A DNA stretch of 33,150 nucleotides from JAVKSM01 sp039583705. GTDB taxonomy: Bacteria > Actinomycetota > Actinomycetes > Mycobacteriales > Pseudonocardiaceae. The DNA is taken from NCBI GenBank assembly GCA_039583705.1, contig JAVKSM010000021.1:1-33150 (forward strand), written 5' to 3'. The notes beneath the pieces were generated by a model. The model did no database searches. It had not been told where the DNA came from and worked only from the letters and a program-made list of their open reading frames with translations. This document shows, in pieces, positions 1 to 7,388 of this stretch; position 1 is the stretch's first letter; each line of letters opens with the position of its first letter. Both the position numbers and the translations under genes were made by a program.

Positions 1-45
1 GAGCACAGCTCCGCCCGCGCCGACGCCGGAAGGGTGGGGACGACC

Positions 46-648
46 GTGACTGACGCGACGAGAACCGGCGACACCGGGGGAGCCGGGAGCGGGCACACCA
101 CGCAGGGCCGGCTCTACACGCCGGCTGAGCCGTCCGACGGCCCTGGGCGGTTGCCCACCCCGGCCAGGCCGGACATGCCGCTGCTGGGTCGGATCGCCCG
201 CGCCGTGTTACTGGTCGAGGCTGTCCCGCTGCTGGCGCTCGGGGCGGCCGGGGTCGTCGTCTCCGCGTCCCATGCGCTGACCGGGCAACCACACAGCTAC
301 GTGCTGTGGTTCCGCCTGAACCTGGCGCACAGCCTGCTGCTGCTGTTCACCGCCCTCGGGGTGTTCGCCACCTTCCGCTGGCACACCGCGTTGCGCCGCT
401 TCGCCTGGGTCCAGGGGATCGTCTACGCGCTGTTGTTCGTCTTCGGCAGCGCGCTGAGCGTCGGGAGGCCGAGCCGGACGGTCTGGGACCTCAACACCGC
501 CGACCACGGCCTGCACGGTGCCCTGTTCATCATCGCCGTGGGCGCCCTGATCGCTCTCAACGCGTTGTGGCTGGACCCGCCGCCGGACGCCCCCCCGTAC
601 GGCGACAAGCGCAGTCCCTGGCACGGCGGCCAACCCGAGGGCCGCTGA
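46..648 (+). CDS. DUF4383-like small integral membrane protein
   Basis: A protein of about 200 residues with a hydrophilic, Gly/Pro-rich N-terminus of about 45 residues, then four predicted membrane segments (LLVEAVPLLALGAAGVVV, LAHSLLLLFTALGVFATF, GIVYALLFVFGSALSV, ALFIIAVGALIALNALW). The conserved-looking stretches N-LAHSLLLLFTALG and LNTADHGLHGALF resemble the N-x-HL and NxADNxLHL signatures that I associate with DUF4383 membrane proteins; the family has no known activity. The GTG at 46 is preferred over an in-frame GTG at 34 because the purine-rich GTGGGGA sits about 5 bases before it. The gene converges on the DUF151 gene with only 8 bases between the stop codons. The family call is from pattern memory and is moderately uncertain; the coding frame itself is secure. 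Confidence 0.7.
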   Translation: MTDATRTGDTGGAGSGHTTQGRLYTPAEPSDGPGRLPTPARPDMPLLGRIARAVLLVEAVPLLALGAAGVVVSASHALTGQPHSYVLWFRLNLAHSLLLLFTALGVFATFRWHTALRRFAWVQGIVYALLFVFGSALSVGRPSRTVWDLNTADHGLHGALFIIAVGALIALNALWLDPPPDAPPYGDKRSPWHGGQPEGR

Positions 649-656
649 CCGCCGCC

Positions 657-1190
657 TCACCCGCCGAAGTCTTCGGGACGGGCGTCATGGAGGAAGGCGC
701 GAAACTCCTCGATCTCCTCCTCCACGGAGCCCTCGTCCGGCGGGTCGCCGGCCGCGGGGTCGCCCGCCGCGTTGACCAGGGCGGCCTCGACCAGCACCTG
801 GTCGCTGGCCACGCCGGCCGCGGCCAGCACATCCTCGGCGGCGTGGATCGCGGCCCCGGAGCGCAGGGCCAAGGCCACGGCGTCGCTGGGCCGGGCGGAG
901 ACACGGGTATCGTCGGTGAAGACCAACTCGGCGAAGAACGTGCCCTCCACGATGTCGGTGATGAGCACTTGGCGCAGTTGCCGGCCCAGGGCCTTCGCGA
1001 CGTCGACGATCAGCGTGTGGGTCAGCGGCCGCTCGAAGAGCACCCCCTGCTGGGCGAGGCCGATCGCGACGGCCTCGGCCCGGCCGATCGAGATCGGCAG
1101 GTAGCGCACCGCTGCGGAGTCCCGCAGCAGCAGCACCGGTTGACCGCTCGGCGCGGCCAGACCCACCCCGACGACATGCATCTCACTCAT
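657..1190 (-). CDS. bifunctional nuclease (DUF151/BFN) family protein
   Basis: A 177-residue protein that opens with MSEMHVVGVGL and continues with GQPVLLLRD, YLPISIGRAEAVAIGLAQQGV, RPLTHTLIVDV and VSARPSDAVALALRSGA. This is the layout of the DUF151 bifunctional nuclease domain (about residues 3-130), followed by an acidic tail ending EEFRAFLHDARPEDFGG, as in the mycobacterial homologue Rv1829. The family is named for DNase and RNase activity reported for a plant member; the bacterial role is not settled. The ATG at 1190 is chosen over a GTG at 1199 because homologues begin at this point. No partner gene is close: the next gene upstream on the same strand is the P450, whose stop lies about 150 bases away, so the gene probably has its own promoter. 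It may be a second paralogue rather than the core Rv1829 orthologue. Confidence 0.88.
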   Translation of the reverse strand: MSEMHVVGVGLAAPSGQPVLLLRDSAAVRYLPISIGRAEAVAIGLAQQGVLFERPLTHTLIVDVAKALGRQLRQVLITDIVEGTFFAELVFTDDTRVSARPSDAVALALRSGAAIHAAEDVLAAAGVASDQVLVEAALVNAAGDPAAGDPPDEGSVEEEIEEFRAFLHDARPEDFGG

Positions 1191-1341
1191 CACACCCACC
1201 GTCCCTCCCGCTCGCCGCGGTTGATGGAGCGCTGGTCACACCGCATGGGTCCCCGCGCCACACGCATCCACACCGCTGCCGGAGAAGATCATTGACCGGC
1301 CTCGCCGCCGGCTGCCCGAGCCCGAGGTTCGGCGGGTCGTT

Positions 1342-2688
1342 TCACGGACAGGTGACGCCCCGCCGTCCCGCTGGCGGGACGGCGGGGCGGCCACGACGGT
1401 GACCGAGCGAGACCGGGATCGAGCGGTAGCCGCGCAGCGTGCGGGTGGAGCGCCAGCGAGGCGTCCCGGCCAGCTCAAGGTCGGGAAAGCGGTCGAAGAG
1501 GGCACGTAGCCCGACCTCGCCCTCCAGTCGGGCGAGTGCTGCTCCGAGGCAGTAGTGGATGCCGCTGGAGAACGCGAGATGCTCCCGCGCGTTGGGCCGC
1601 CGCACGTCGAAGCGGTGCGGATCGGCGAACATCGCCGGGTCGCGGTTGGCGCCGCCGATCAGCAGCACGACGAGCGCGTCCGCCGGGACCGCAACGCCGA
1701 AGACCTCGGTGTCGCGCCGGCTGACCCGGGCGGTGGTCTGCACCGGCGAGTCGTGACGCAGGATCTCTTCGACCGCGTTGGGCCAGTGCGCGGGCTCGGC
1801 ACACAGCAGCTCGAGTTCGCCCGGATGGCGCAGCAGCAGCATCGTGCCGTTGCCCAGAAGGTTCATCGTTGTCTCGAAGCCGGCGCCGAGCAGCAGCATC
1901 GCCATGCTGCACAGCTCCCGCCCACTCAGCTCGCCGCTCTCGTCGGCGACCGCGACGAGCCGGCTGAGGAGGTCGTCACCGGGGCGGCGGCGGAGCCGCG
2001 CGAAGTGCCCGAGCAGCCAGCCCTGCAGGGCGTCGAGGTCGGCTTCGGACTGCCGGAACTGGCGGTAGGTCAACCCGATGTCCAGCGTCATCGCGGCGCC
2101 GCCGCCCCACCGCAGGAACTGCCGGCGCATGTCGACCGGGACGCCCAGGATCTCCGCGATGACCGTCACCGGGAGCAGGGTGGCGTACTGGTCGACGAGG
2201 TCGACGACCGGCTCCGCGGCCATGGCGTCGAGCAACTCGTCGGCGATCTGCACCACCCGGGGGCGCAGCGCCTCGACGGCGCGTGCGGTGAACACGCGGC
2301 TGACCAGCTTCCGGAACCGGGTGTGGTCGGGGGGGTCGACGGCGAGCATGGACGGCGCCTCGATCGGGCTGACCGGCCGGCCCGGGTCGATCCGTGCCAG
2401 CACCTCGCCGATCGGGCGTGCCACCAGCCGCTCCGGCGACGCGACCCCGAAACCGTCACTGCGCAGCACCGTGGTGCAGACGTCATGTCGGGCAGTGGTC
2501 AGGGACACGGCGCCCGGAACCAGCGGGCCCTGCTCGCGGAGCCGGTCATAGCCGGGAAACGGGTCACGCAGCAGACCGGGTTCGGTGACCAGTTGGGCAC
2601 CGAGGTTGCCCCGCCATGCCCTGGCCCGCAGCACCACCCTGGTGCTGCCGTGCAGCGCCGCCCAACGGAGCATGCGCGCCACGGTCAT
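1342..2688 (-). CDS. cytochrome P450
   Basis: A cytosolic bacterial class I-type P450 monooxygenase of about 448 residues. It shows the I-helix oxygen-activation motif AGFETTMN, the K-helix ExxR in EEILRHDSPVQTTAR, and the heme loop FSSGIHYCLGAALARLEG with the proximal Cys near residue 380. The substrate cannot be read from sequence. No ferredoxin or ferredoxin reductase is adjacent, so redox partners must be encoded elsewhere. The ATG at 2688 is taken as the start; an upstream in-frame ATG at 2751 would place translation initiation inside a perfect 22-bp hairpin and is unlikely, and a GTG at 2697 is an alternative. The usual family C-terminus (IPVSLG) is followed by about 19 extra residues rich in Arg and Pro, which are encoded by a 15-bp perfect hairpin at 1356-1389. 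Confidence 0.93.
   Translation of the reverse strand: MTVARMLRWAALHGSTRVVLRARAWRGNLGAQLVTEPGLLRDPFPGYDRLREQGPLVPGAVSLTTARHDVCTTVLRSDGFGVASPERLVARPIGEVLARIDPGRPVSPIEAPSMLAVDPPDHTRFRKLVSRVFTARAVEALRPRVVQIADELLDAMAAEPVVDLVDQYATLLPVTVIAEILGVPVDMRRQFLRWGGGAAMTLDIGLTYRQFRQSEADLDALQGWLLGHFARLRRRPGDDLLSRLVAVADESGELSGRELCSMAMLLLGAGFETTMNLLGNGTMLLLRHPGELELLCAEPAHWPNAVEEILRHDSPVQTTARVSRRDTEVFGVAVPADALVVLLIGGANRDPAMFADPHRFDVRRPNAREHLAFSSGIHYCLGAALARLEGEVGLRALFDRFPDLELAGTPRWRSTRTLRGYRSIPVSLGHRRGRPAVPPAGRRGVTCP
1356..1389 (-). terminator. GC-rich perfect hairpin at the P450 3' end
   Basis: Arms 1356-1370 and 1375-1389 are perfect 15-base reverse complements around the loop CTGG. The structure sits just inside the P450 stop codon (1342-1344), so the last codons of the gene encode the stem. 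It looks like an intrinsic-type terminator without a clear U-tract, as is common in high-GC actinobacteria. Confidence 0.6.
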
Positions 2689-2732
2689 GGCGTTCACGGT
2701 ACCGCCGGGCACCCGTGGCAGGCAGAGGCGAA

Positions 2733-2781
2733 GTATGACAAGGCGAGCCACCGGAGCGCCCGGTGGCTCGCCTTGTCATAC
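2733..2781 (-). terminator. 22-bp perfect inverted repeat between chaplin-like and P450 genes
   Basis: Arms 2733-2754 and 2760-2781 are perfectly complementary over 22 bases with the 5-base loop AGCGC. The hairpin lies 24 bases after the chaplin-like stop codon and 45 bases before the P450 start, in the direction of transcription of both. It is most simply a strong terminator that insulates the highly expressed type of surface-protein gene from the P450. No U-run follows on either strand. Confidence 0.65.
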
Positions 2782-2805
2782 CGCTGTTGTGGGAGCGGAT
2801 GGTGC

Positions 2806-3396
2806 TCAGTTCTCGACAGCGGCGATGGCGGCGCTGCAGGCGGTCGCCATCGGGGACAGGATCGGGATGACGGCGCCGAGGACGGCCACCTGGTCGCCGC
2901 AGGCCTGCACCGGGACGATGATGTTGTTCTCGTTGATCAGGTTGATGCCGTTGTACTCGTCGGGACCGCCGCCCTGCTTGATGAAGATCTGCGAGCTGCA
3001 GGCCGAGTTGCTCGGCGAGCCGACCGGGACGACCAGACCGAGGATGGAGATCTCGTCACCACAGGCCTGTACCGGGACGGCCACGTTGTTCCCGTTGAGG
3101 ACGTTGATGCCGTTGTACTTGTCGCCCTCGCGGCCGTGCTCCTTGCCCTTCTTCCCCTGCGTCCCCTTTTCCCCGAGGGCCGTGGTGACCGTGCAGGCCG
3201 TGTTCGAGGCCGACAGGACGGGGACGACGCCGGCGATGACGGCGGCCACCTGGTCTCCACAGGCCTGCACCGGGACCGCGACGTTGTTGTCCTGGCCAAC
3301 GTTGATCCCGTTGGCCTCATCAGCGAGCGCCAACGGGCTCATGATAAACAGGCCGGCCGCAGCGCTCGCCGCAACCGTCCCGGCTTTCTTCAGCAT
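2806..3396 (-). CDS. secreted protein with three chaplin-like repeats
   Basis: A 196-residue exported protein. Residues 1-26 form a Sec signal peptide (MLKKAGTVAASAAAGLF, then a hydrophobic stretch ending ALA). Three repeats of about 40 residues follow, each with NGIN, then NN-x-x-VPVQACGD, a hydrophobic beta-like stretch VVPVLS or VIPILS, and a second Cys in the pattern SNTAC. This cysteine-pair layout resembles the chaplin domain (PF03777) of hydrophobic amyloid-forming surface proteins in sporulating actinomycetes. Repeats 1 and 2 are joined by a charged linker, EKGTQGKKGKEHGREGDK, with Gly at every third position in part. There is no LPXTG or C-terminal membrane anchor. The start is the ATG at 3396 because a good AGGAG lies 8-9 bases upstream and the signal peptide begins there. 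A cell-surface or aerial-structure role is inferred. Confidence 0.82.
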   Translation of the reverse strand: MLKKAGTVAASAAAGLFIMSPLALADEANGINVGQDNNVAVPVQACGDQVAAVIAGVVPVLSASNTACTVTTALGEKGTQGKKGKEHGREGDKYNGINVLNGNNVAVPVQACGDEISILGLVVPVGSPSNSACSSQIFIKQGGGPDEYNGINLINENNIIVPVQACGDQVAVLGAVIPILSPMATACSAAIAAVEN

Positions 3397-3651
3397 TCCA
3401 TGTTCTCCTGTCATTGCACAGTTCACCCGGAATGACTCCGGGGGCCGACCGGACGGTCCGTGGGCCCGCTGCGTGTCCGCCGCGTTCCGGGGGCGCAAGT
3501 TACCAGTCCCGCACCGAATCACCGTGGAGGGCCTCGACCTGAACAACGAGCACGCACGTCGGACCGCACGCACATTTTTTTCACCCGTTCGTATTAACTT
3601 CCACCAGACGGCCCCGCTCGTTACTCATAGCTTGACACGTGTCGTCGGCGC
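3397..3651 (-). promoter_or_regulatory. upstream region of the chaplin-like gene
   Basis: About 255 bases without a convincing gene. It is more AT-rich than its surroundings around 3570-3600, with a run of seven T on the plus strand. It contains the 10-bp palindrome GACACGTGTC at 3634-3643 and a small hairpin at 3427-3441 close to the ribosome-binding site. It must contain the promoter of the chaplin-like gene, but I cannot place -35 and -10 boxes with confidence. Confidence 0.4.
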
Positions 3652-3999
3652 TCACGGGTCCCGGTCCCAGTCCTGGTCAGGAGGCGGTGGTAGCACGATC
3701 TCGGGGACGAACCCGTGCTTGTAGAGGCGATGGTTGCGGGTTTCCCAGGCGAAGAAGACCGAGACCAGCAGGGCGCCACACAGCACGAACATCGGAAGCA
3801 GCACGCGCAGCAGCACCGGGCCCGGCAGCAGCGCGAGCAGCCCGGTGGGCAGCCATTGCACCAGCGTGCGCGTGAGGTGCCGCAGCAGCCACGTCCGGGC
3901 GGTGAGGTCGTGCAGCACCCACTGGGAGTAGCGCGGCGGAAGACCGCCGCCGAAGGCGTAGTACAGCCACCGCAGCACGCCCGGGCGGTCGCCGGCCAT
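3652..3999 (-). CDS. DUF5313-type small membrane protein
   Basis: A 115-residue protein beginning MAGDRPGVLRWLYYAFGGG. It has an N-terminal amphipathic stretch with LPPRYSQWVLHDLTARTWLLRH, two closely spaced hydrophobic segments (WLPTGLLALLPG and VLLRVLLPMFVLCGALLVSVFF), then the basic ETRNHRLYKHGF motif and a Pro/Asp-rich tail. This order matches my memory of the actinobacterial DUF5313 family, which has no known function. The start at 3999 is chosen because the conserved region starts there; a longer frame upstream is compositionally like antisense of the neighbouring gene. No strong ribosome-binding site is visible. It lies downstream of the MDR gene on the same strand, with 94 bases between, so it could be co-transcribed with it. 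Confidence 0.75.
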   Translation of the reverse strand: MAGDRPGVLRWLYYAFGGGLPPRYSQWVLHDLTARTWLLRHLTRTLVQWLPTGLLALLPGPVLLRVLLPMFVLCGALLVSVFFAWETRNHRLYKHGFVPEIVLPPPPDQDWDRDP

Positions 4000-4093
4000 G
4001 CCCGCAGAGCTTGGCACGGTCGGTGCGGGGCGGCGAGCGGAGTGGGGCACACCGGCTCGCGCCCCCGTCCCAGCACCCGGACGCTCCCGGCGT

Positions 4094-5101
4094 TCAGGGC
4101 ATTTCCGGCGTTCGGGGCGCCTCCGGGACGACCAGAACCTTCCCCACCGCACCGGACTCGACTGCGTCATGTGCCGCGGCGATATCGGGCAGCGCGAAGC
4201 GGTGCGGCGGCAGCGCGGACAGCGCGCCGTCCCACAACGCGGCCGAGACGCCCTCGACCGCGGCGGTGATCTGCTGCGGCAGCACGCCGTAGAGCAGCAC
4301 GAACCGCAGCGTGGCGTTGGCGGCCATGAGCCGGCGGGTCGGGATCGTCGGGTCCGTGGCCTCGCTGGCATAGGTGGAGATCACCGTGCCGGGCCCGCAC
4401 ACCGCCAGGTCCAGGTCGAGGTTCGCGCCGAGGGCGACCTCGACGACCCGGTCCACCCGCTCGGCGAAGCCCTTGACCTGCTCGACCGCGTCGTCGTCCC
4501 GGTAGTTGACGACGAGGTCGGCACCCGCGGCCCTGGCCAGCTCCGCCTTCTCCGGGCTGCTCACAGTGGTGACGACGCGGGCCCCGGCGTGCTTGGCCAG
4601 CTCGATCGCGGAGTGGCCGACGGCGCCGGCGCCTCCCGCGACGAGCACGCTGGTGCCGGCCAGGCCGTCGGGTCCGGGCGTCAGGCACTGCCATGCGGTG
4701 ACCGCGGGGACGCCGAGGCCGGCGCCGAGCTCGAAGCTGGCGCTGTCAGGGAGCGGCACGGCATGCTGCGCCGGCACGATGCTGTACTGCGCCGCGGTCC
4801 CCCACGGGTTTTCGGCGGCGGCGAACATCAGCCACACCCGCTCGCCGACCCTGCGCCCGTCGACACCCTCGCCGACCGCGTCGACCGTGCCGGCGCCGTC
4901 CTGGTTCGGCACCTGGAAACCGGTGGCGGAAGGGATCGGACGGGGGGTGGCGCCGGCACGGGACTTCCAGTCCGTCGGGTTCACCCCCGAGATCGCGACC
5001 CGCACCCTGACCTCGCCGGGACCGGGATCGGGCGTCGGGATCTCCTCGACGCGGAGCACGTCGGCCGCAGCCCCGGGCTGACGGTAGATGGCTGCCCTCA
5101 C
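4094..5101 (-). CDS. NADPH:quinone oxidoreductase-like MDR protein
   Basis: A 335-residue medium-chain dehydrogenase/reductase of the zinc-free quinone oxidoreductase type. The N-terminal GroES-like fold shows EIPTPDPGPGEVRVRV and SGVNPTDWKSR. The Rossmann domain has the nucleotide-binding motif VAGGAGAVGHSAIELAKHAGARV, followed by GADLVVNYRDDD. No structural zinc-binding Cys cluster is seen, which supports an NADPH-dependent reductase of quinones or enones; the substrate is unknown. The GTG at 5101 is taken as start because it overlaps the stop of the upstream glycosylase as GTGA, a classic coupled junction, and because homologues begin MRAA-. An ATG at 5110 is the alternative. Confidence 0.88.
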   Translation of the reverse strand: MRAAIYRQPGAAADVLRVEEIPTPDPGPGEVRVRVAISGVNPTDWKSRAGATPRPIPSATGFQVPNQDGAGTVDAVGEGVDGRRVGERVWLMFAAAENPWGTAAQYSIVPAQHAVPLPDSASFELGAGLGVPAVTAWQCLTPGPDGLAGTSVLVAGGAGAVGHSAIELAKHAGARVVTTVSSPEKAELARAAGADLVVNYRDDDAVEQVKGFAERVDRVVEVALGANLDLDLAVCGPGTVISTYASEATDPTIPTRRLMAANATLRFVLLYGVLPQQITAAVEGVSAALWDGALSALPPHRFALPDIAAAHDAVESGAVGKVLVVPEAPRTPEMP

Positions 5102-5640
5102 CCGCCGCATTCTGCCCGCAATGCCGCGAACTCGGCGACCAGAGCCTCGATCAGCCAGTGTGAGTTCAGCCCGCTGGGGTTCGGCAGGACCCACACGCCG
5201 GTGCCGTCCAGGCTGCGCTCCTGCCGGCCCACGGCAGCGGTGCGATCGGCGAAGGCCACCCGGTAGGCGGTCACCCCGACGACGGCGAGCCAGCGCGGTG
5301 CCAGCGCGGCGAGGCGTTCCCGCAGCCGGCGCCCGCCCGCGACCAGCTCGGTGTCGGTCAGATCGGCCGCCCGCGCCGTGGCCCTGGGGGCGATGTTGGT
5401 GATCCCGAGCCCCCAGCCGGGCAGCAGATGCTGCTCATCGGGCCGCAGCAGCCGCGGTGTGAAGCCGGATCGGTGCAGCGCCGGCCAGAACCGGTTGCCC
5501 GGCCGGGCGAAGTGGTGGCCGGTGGCGGCGGAGTAGAGCCCAGGGTTGATGCCGCAGAACAGCACCCGCAGGCCGGGCGCGACGACGTCGGGCAGCAGGC
5601 GGTCGCGGGCGGCGAGCAGCTCCGCCGGGGTGGGTGCCAC
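5098..5640 (-). CDS. mug: G:T/U mismatch-specific DNA glycosylase (Mug type)
   Basis: A protein of about 180 residues of the Mug/TDG branch of the uracil-DNA glycosylase superfamily, which removes uracil or thymine from mismatches to start base-excision repair. The active-site motif GINPG is at residues 30-34, followed by HFARPGNRFWPALHRSGFTPR. The C-terminal DNA-intercalation motif appears as NPSGLNSHW. The GTG at 5640 is chosen as start because AAGGA lies about 8 bases upstream; a longer form from an ATG at 5694 would add a basic, unconserved-looking N-terminus. The gene overlaps the MDR start by four bases (GTGA), so the two proteins are translationally coupled, although a functional link is not obvious. 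Confidence 0.87.
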   Translation of the reverse strand: MAPTPAELLAARDRLLPDVVAPGLRVLFCGINPGLYSAATGHHFARPGNRFWPALHRSGFTPRLLRPDEQHLLPGWGLGITNIAPRATARAADLTDTELVAGGRRLRERLAALAPRWLAVVGVTAYRVAFADRTAAVGRQERSLDGTGVWVLPNPSGLNSHWLIEALVAEFAALRAECGG

Positions 5641-5857
5641 GGCACGATCCTTTCCGGATCCCGCCCGGCGCCGGGGCAGCCGAGCTGACGACACGTTCGG
5701 TGCGCGCGTTCCACGAGCTCCCAGGGGTTGTGGGTGCCGTCACAGCTCACGACCGGAGCGTCGCTGCCGCCTGCGGTGGTCTCCGCCCACCGAGCCGTCG
5801 TCGGCCACGACGCCGTCGTCGGCCAGCTCACGAGCCAGCGGTTGCCACTGCGCTGCC

Positions 5858-6718
5858 CTAGTTGGTAGCCCCGCCGCCGTAGGTGGGCCGGTCGGCCGAC
5901 GCCCGGTTGGGGCGCGTGGTCGCCGCGTCGCCCGGGCCGCTGGCGGGAAAACCGCTGGACAGCCGGCCCGGGCCGCGCGGCGCCGGTGTCCCGGGAACCT
6001 GCTGCGGGCGCTGGGACAGCGACCATGCGACGCCCGCCACGGCGCCGGTTGCGACCACGGCCAACAACCGGACCAGCCGCCGCCGCCGCCGCTTGATGCG
6101 GGTGACCACCTCGCGACGCGCGCGGCGGGCACCCTTGTCGAGCGAGGAGCGTGCCGCGGCGCCCACCTCGGCGCCGCTAGCCCGAAGGCCATCGACAGAC
6201 GTGGGCAGGGGCGAGGCGTCGAGCCGCTCCCGGGACTGCCGGGCCGCTGCCTTCGCCTGCTCACGGACCTGCTTGCGGGCCTTCTTCGCAGCCTTGCGAG
6301 CCCGCTGGCGGACCTGCTTCGCAGCGTCTCTCGTCTGCTCGCGGGCCCGCTCGACGGCCTTCATCGCGGAGGCACGGGCCTGTTCGCGGGCCTTCTTGGC
6401 GGAGGAACGGGCCTGTTTGCGGGCCTTCTTGGCGGTGGCGCGGGCCTGTTTGCGGGCCTTCTTGGCGGTGGCGCGGGCCTGTTTGCGGGCCTGCCTGGTC
6501 GCCTCGCGGACCTGTTCGCTGGCCTGCTCAGCGGCGCTGCGGGCTTGGGCAAGGGCCTGGCCGGCCACATCCGGGCCCTGCTCGCGGGCCAGCTTGCCCG
6601 CCTGCCGTCCGGCATCCCTCGCGCTCGCCACCGTCGAAGTTGCCGAGTCGCTGACGGCCGCAGCTGCGTCCTGCCCGGTCCGTGTCAATCTCTTGGCCCT
6701 TCTCCCAGCCTTGCTCAC
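5858..6718 (-). CDS. Lys/Arg/Ala-rich hendecad-repeat protein with C-terminal membrane anchor
   Basis: A 286-residue protein that I cannot assign to a named family. It starts VSKAGRRAKRLTRTG and then has about 120 residues (roughly 60-185) almost free of Gly and Pro, built from 11-residue units such as ARATAKKARKQ with Ala, Lys, Arg and Gln. That periodicity predicts a long, highly basic helix or right-handed coiled coil. A basic stretch (RIKRRRRRLVR) precedes one membrane segment, LLAVVATGAVAGVAWSL, and the Pro/Gly-rich tail ends YGGGATN. Basic residues before the anchor predict a cytoplasmic coil and an external tail. The start GTG at 6718 has GGAGG 6 bases upstream. The gene is divergent from ppiA. 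The composition recalls histone H1-like or LEA/apolipoprotein-like helices; binding to nucleic acid or membrane is inference only. Confidence 0.75.
   Translation of the reverse strand: MSKAGRRAKRLTRTGQDAAAAVSDSATSTVASARDAGRQAGKLAREQGPDVAGQALAQARSAAEQASEQVREATRQARKQARATAKKARKQARATAKKARKQARSSAKKAREQARASAMKAVERAREQTRDAAKQVRQRARKAAKKARKQVREQAKAAARQSRERLDASPLPTSVDGLRASGAEVGAAARSSLDKGARRARREVVTRIKRRRRRLVRLLAVVATGAVAGVAWSLSQRPQQVPGTPAPRGPGRLSSGFPASGPGDAATTRPNRASADRPTYGGGATN
6386..6484 (-). repeat. 33-bp tandem repeat inside the hendecad gene
   Basis: Three adjacent 33-bp units (6386-6418, 6419-6451, 6452-6484). The last two are identical and the first differs at a few bases. Each encodes one 11-residue unit, so gain or loss changes the helix length without a frameshift. 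Confidence 0.85.
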
Positions 6719-6829
6719 GATCCACCTCCCGCGGGTGGCGGTGTCCGACACTGTCCATGGAGCCATTCATCCTGCCCGCTTCCCGGCAGTCCCGCTCGAT
6801 CGAACACCCGTCGGTGGCACGATGTCGGT

Positions 6830-7381
6830 GTGACCAGCGATGCAAGCACCGCCAGAACCAACTCCGAGCGAACCGCGACCCTGCACACCTCGGAGGGCGA
6901 CATCCGGATCCTCCTGTTCGGAGACCAGGCGCCCAAGACCGTGGCCAACTTCGTCGGCCTCGCCGAGGGCAAGCAGGAGTACCGCCTGCCCAACGCCCGA
7001 GGCACCCGCTCGGGTCCCTTCTACGACGGCTCCGTCTTCCACCGCGTCATCGACCATTTCATGATCCAGGGCGGGGACCCGACCGGCACCGGGCGGGGCG
7101 GCCCCGGCTACCGCTTCGGCGACGAGTTCCACCCGGACCTGCATTTCGACCGGCCCTACCGCCTCGCGATGGCCAACTCCGGGCCGGGCACGAACGGCTC
7201 CCAGTTCTTCATCACGGTGGCCCCCACGCCGCACCTCAACCGCAAGCACACCATCTTCGGCGAGGTGGCCGACCAGCCCTCCCGCGAGGTCGTGAGCGCC
7301 ATCGCGCGCACCGCGACCGGAGCCCAGGACCGTCCGGTGACCGACGTCGTCATCGAGCGGATCACGGTCTCGTCGGCGTGA
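6830..7381 (+). CDS. ppiA: cyclophilin-type peptidyl-prolyl cis-trans isomerase
   Basis: A 183-residue single-domain cyclophilin that catalyses cis-trans isomerisation of Xaa-Pro bonds. After about 18 variable residues the core shows TLHTSEGDIRILLFGDQAPKT, then NFVGLAEGK, FYDGSVFHRVIDHFMIQGGD with the catalytic Arg in FHR, GTGRGGPGYRFGDEF, MANSGPGTNGSQFFIT and HLNRKHTIFGEV. No signal peptide is visible, so it is cytosolic. It closely follows the pattern of mycobacterial PpiA (Rv0009) and sits in the same neighbourhood, near crgA, trpG and the kinase operon. The GTG at 6830 starts 9 codons after an unusable upstream region; it is followed by a rhomboid gene after 7 bases, suggesting co-transcription. 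Confidence 0.96.
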   Translation: MTSDASTARTNSERTATLHTSEGDIRILLFGDQAPKTVANFVGLAEGKQEYRLPNARGTRSGPFYDGSVFHRVIDHFMIQGGDPTGTGRGGPGYRFGDEFHPDLHFDRPYRLAMANSGPGTNGSQFFITVAPTPHLNRKHTIFGEVADQPSREVVSAIARTATGAQDRPVTDVVIERITVSSA

Positions 7382-7388
7382 GCGGCAG

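Noticed and set aside
1555..3435. Long plus-strand open frame opposite the P450 and chaplin-like genes
   Set aside because: It is antisense to two well-supported genes, is His/Arg/Gly-rich like other high-GC antisense frames, and has no motif.
3632..3637. TTGACA on the plus strand as a -35 box
   Set aside because: No plus-strand gene follows, and no matching -10 is present.
5641..5857. Possible small gene between mug and the hendecad gene; a 14-bp direct repeat GCCGTCGTCGGCCA at 5794-5807 and 5812-5825
   Set aside because: No frame has a credible start and conserved pattern; the repeat is short and simple in composition.
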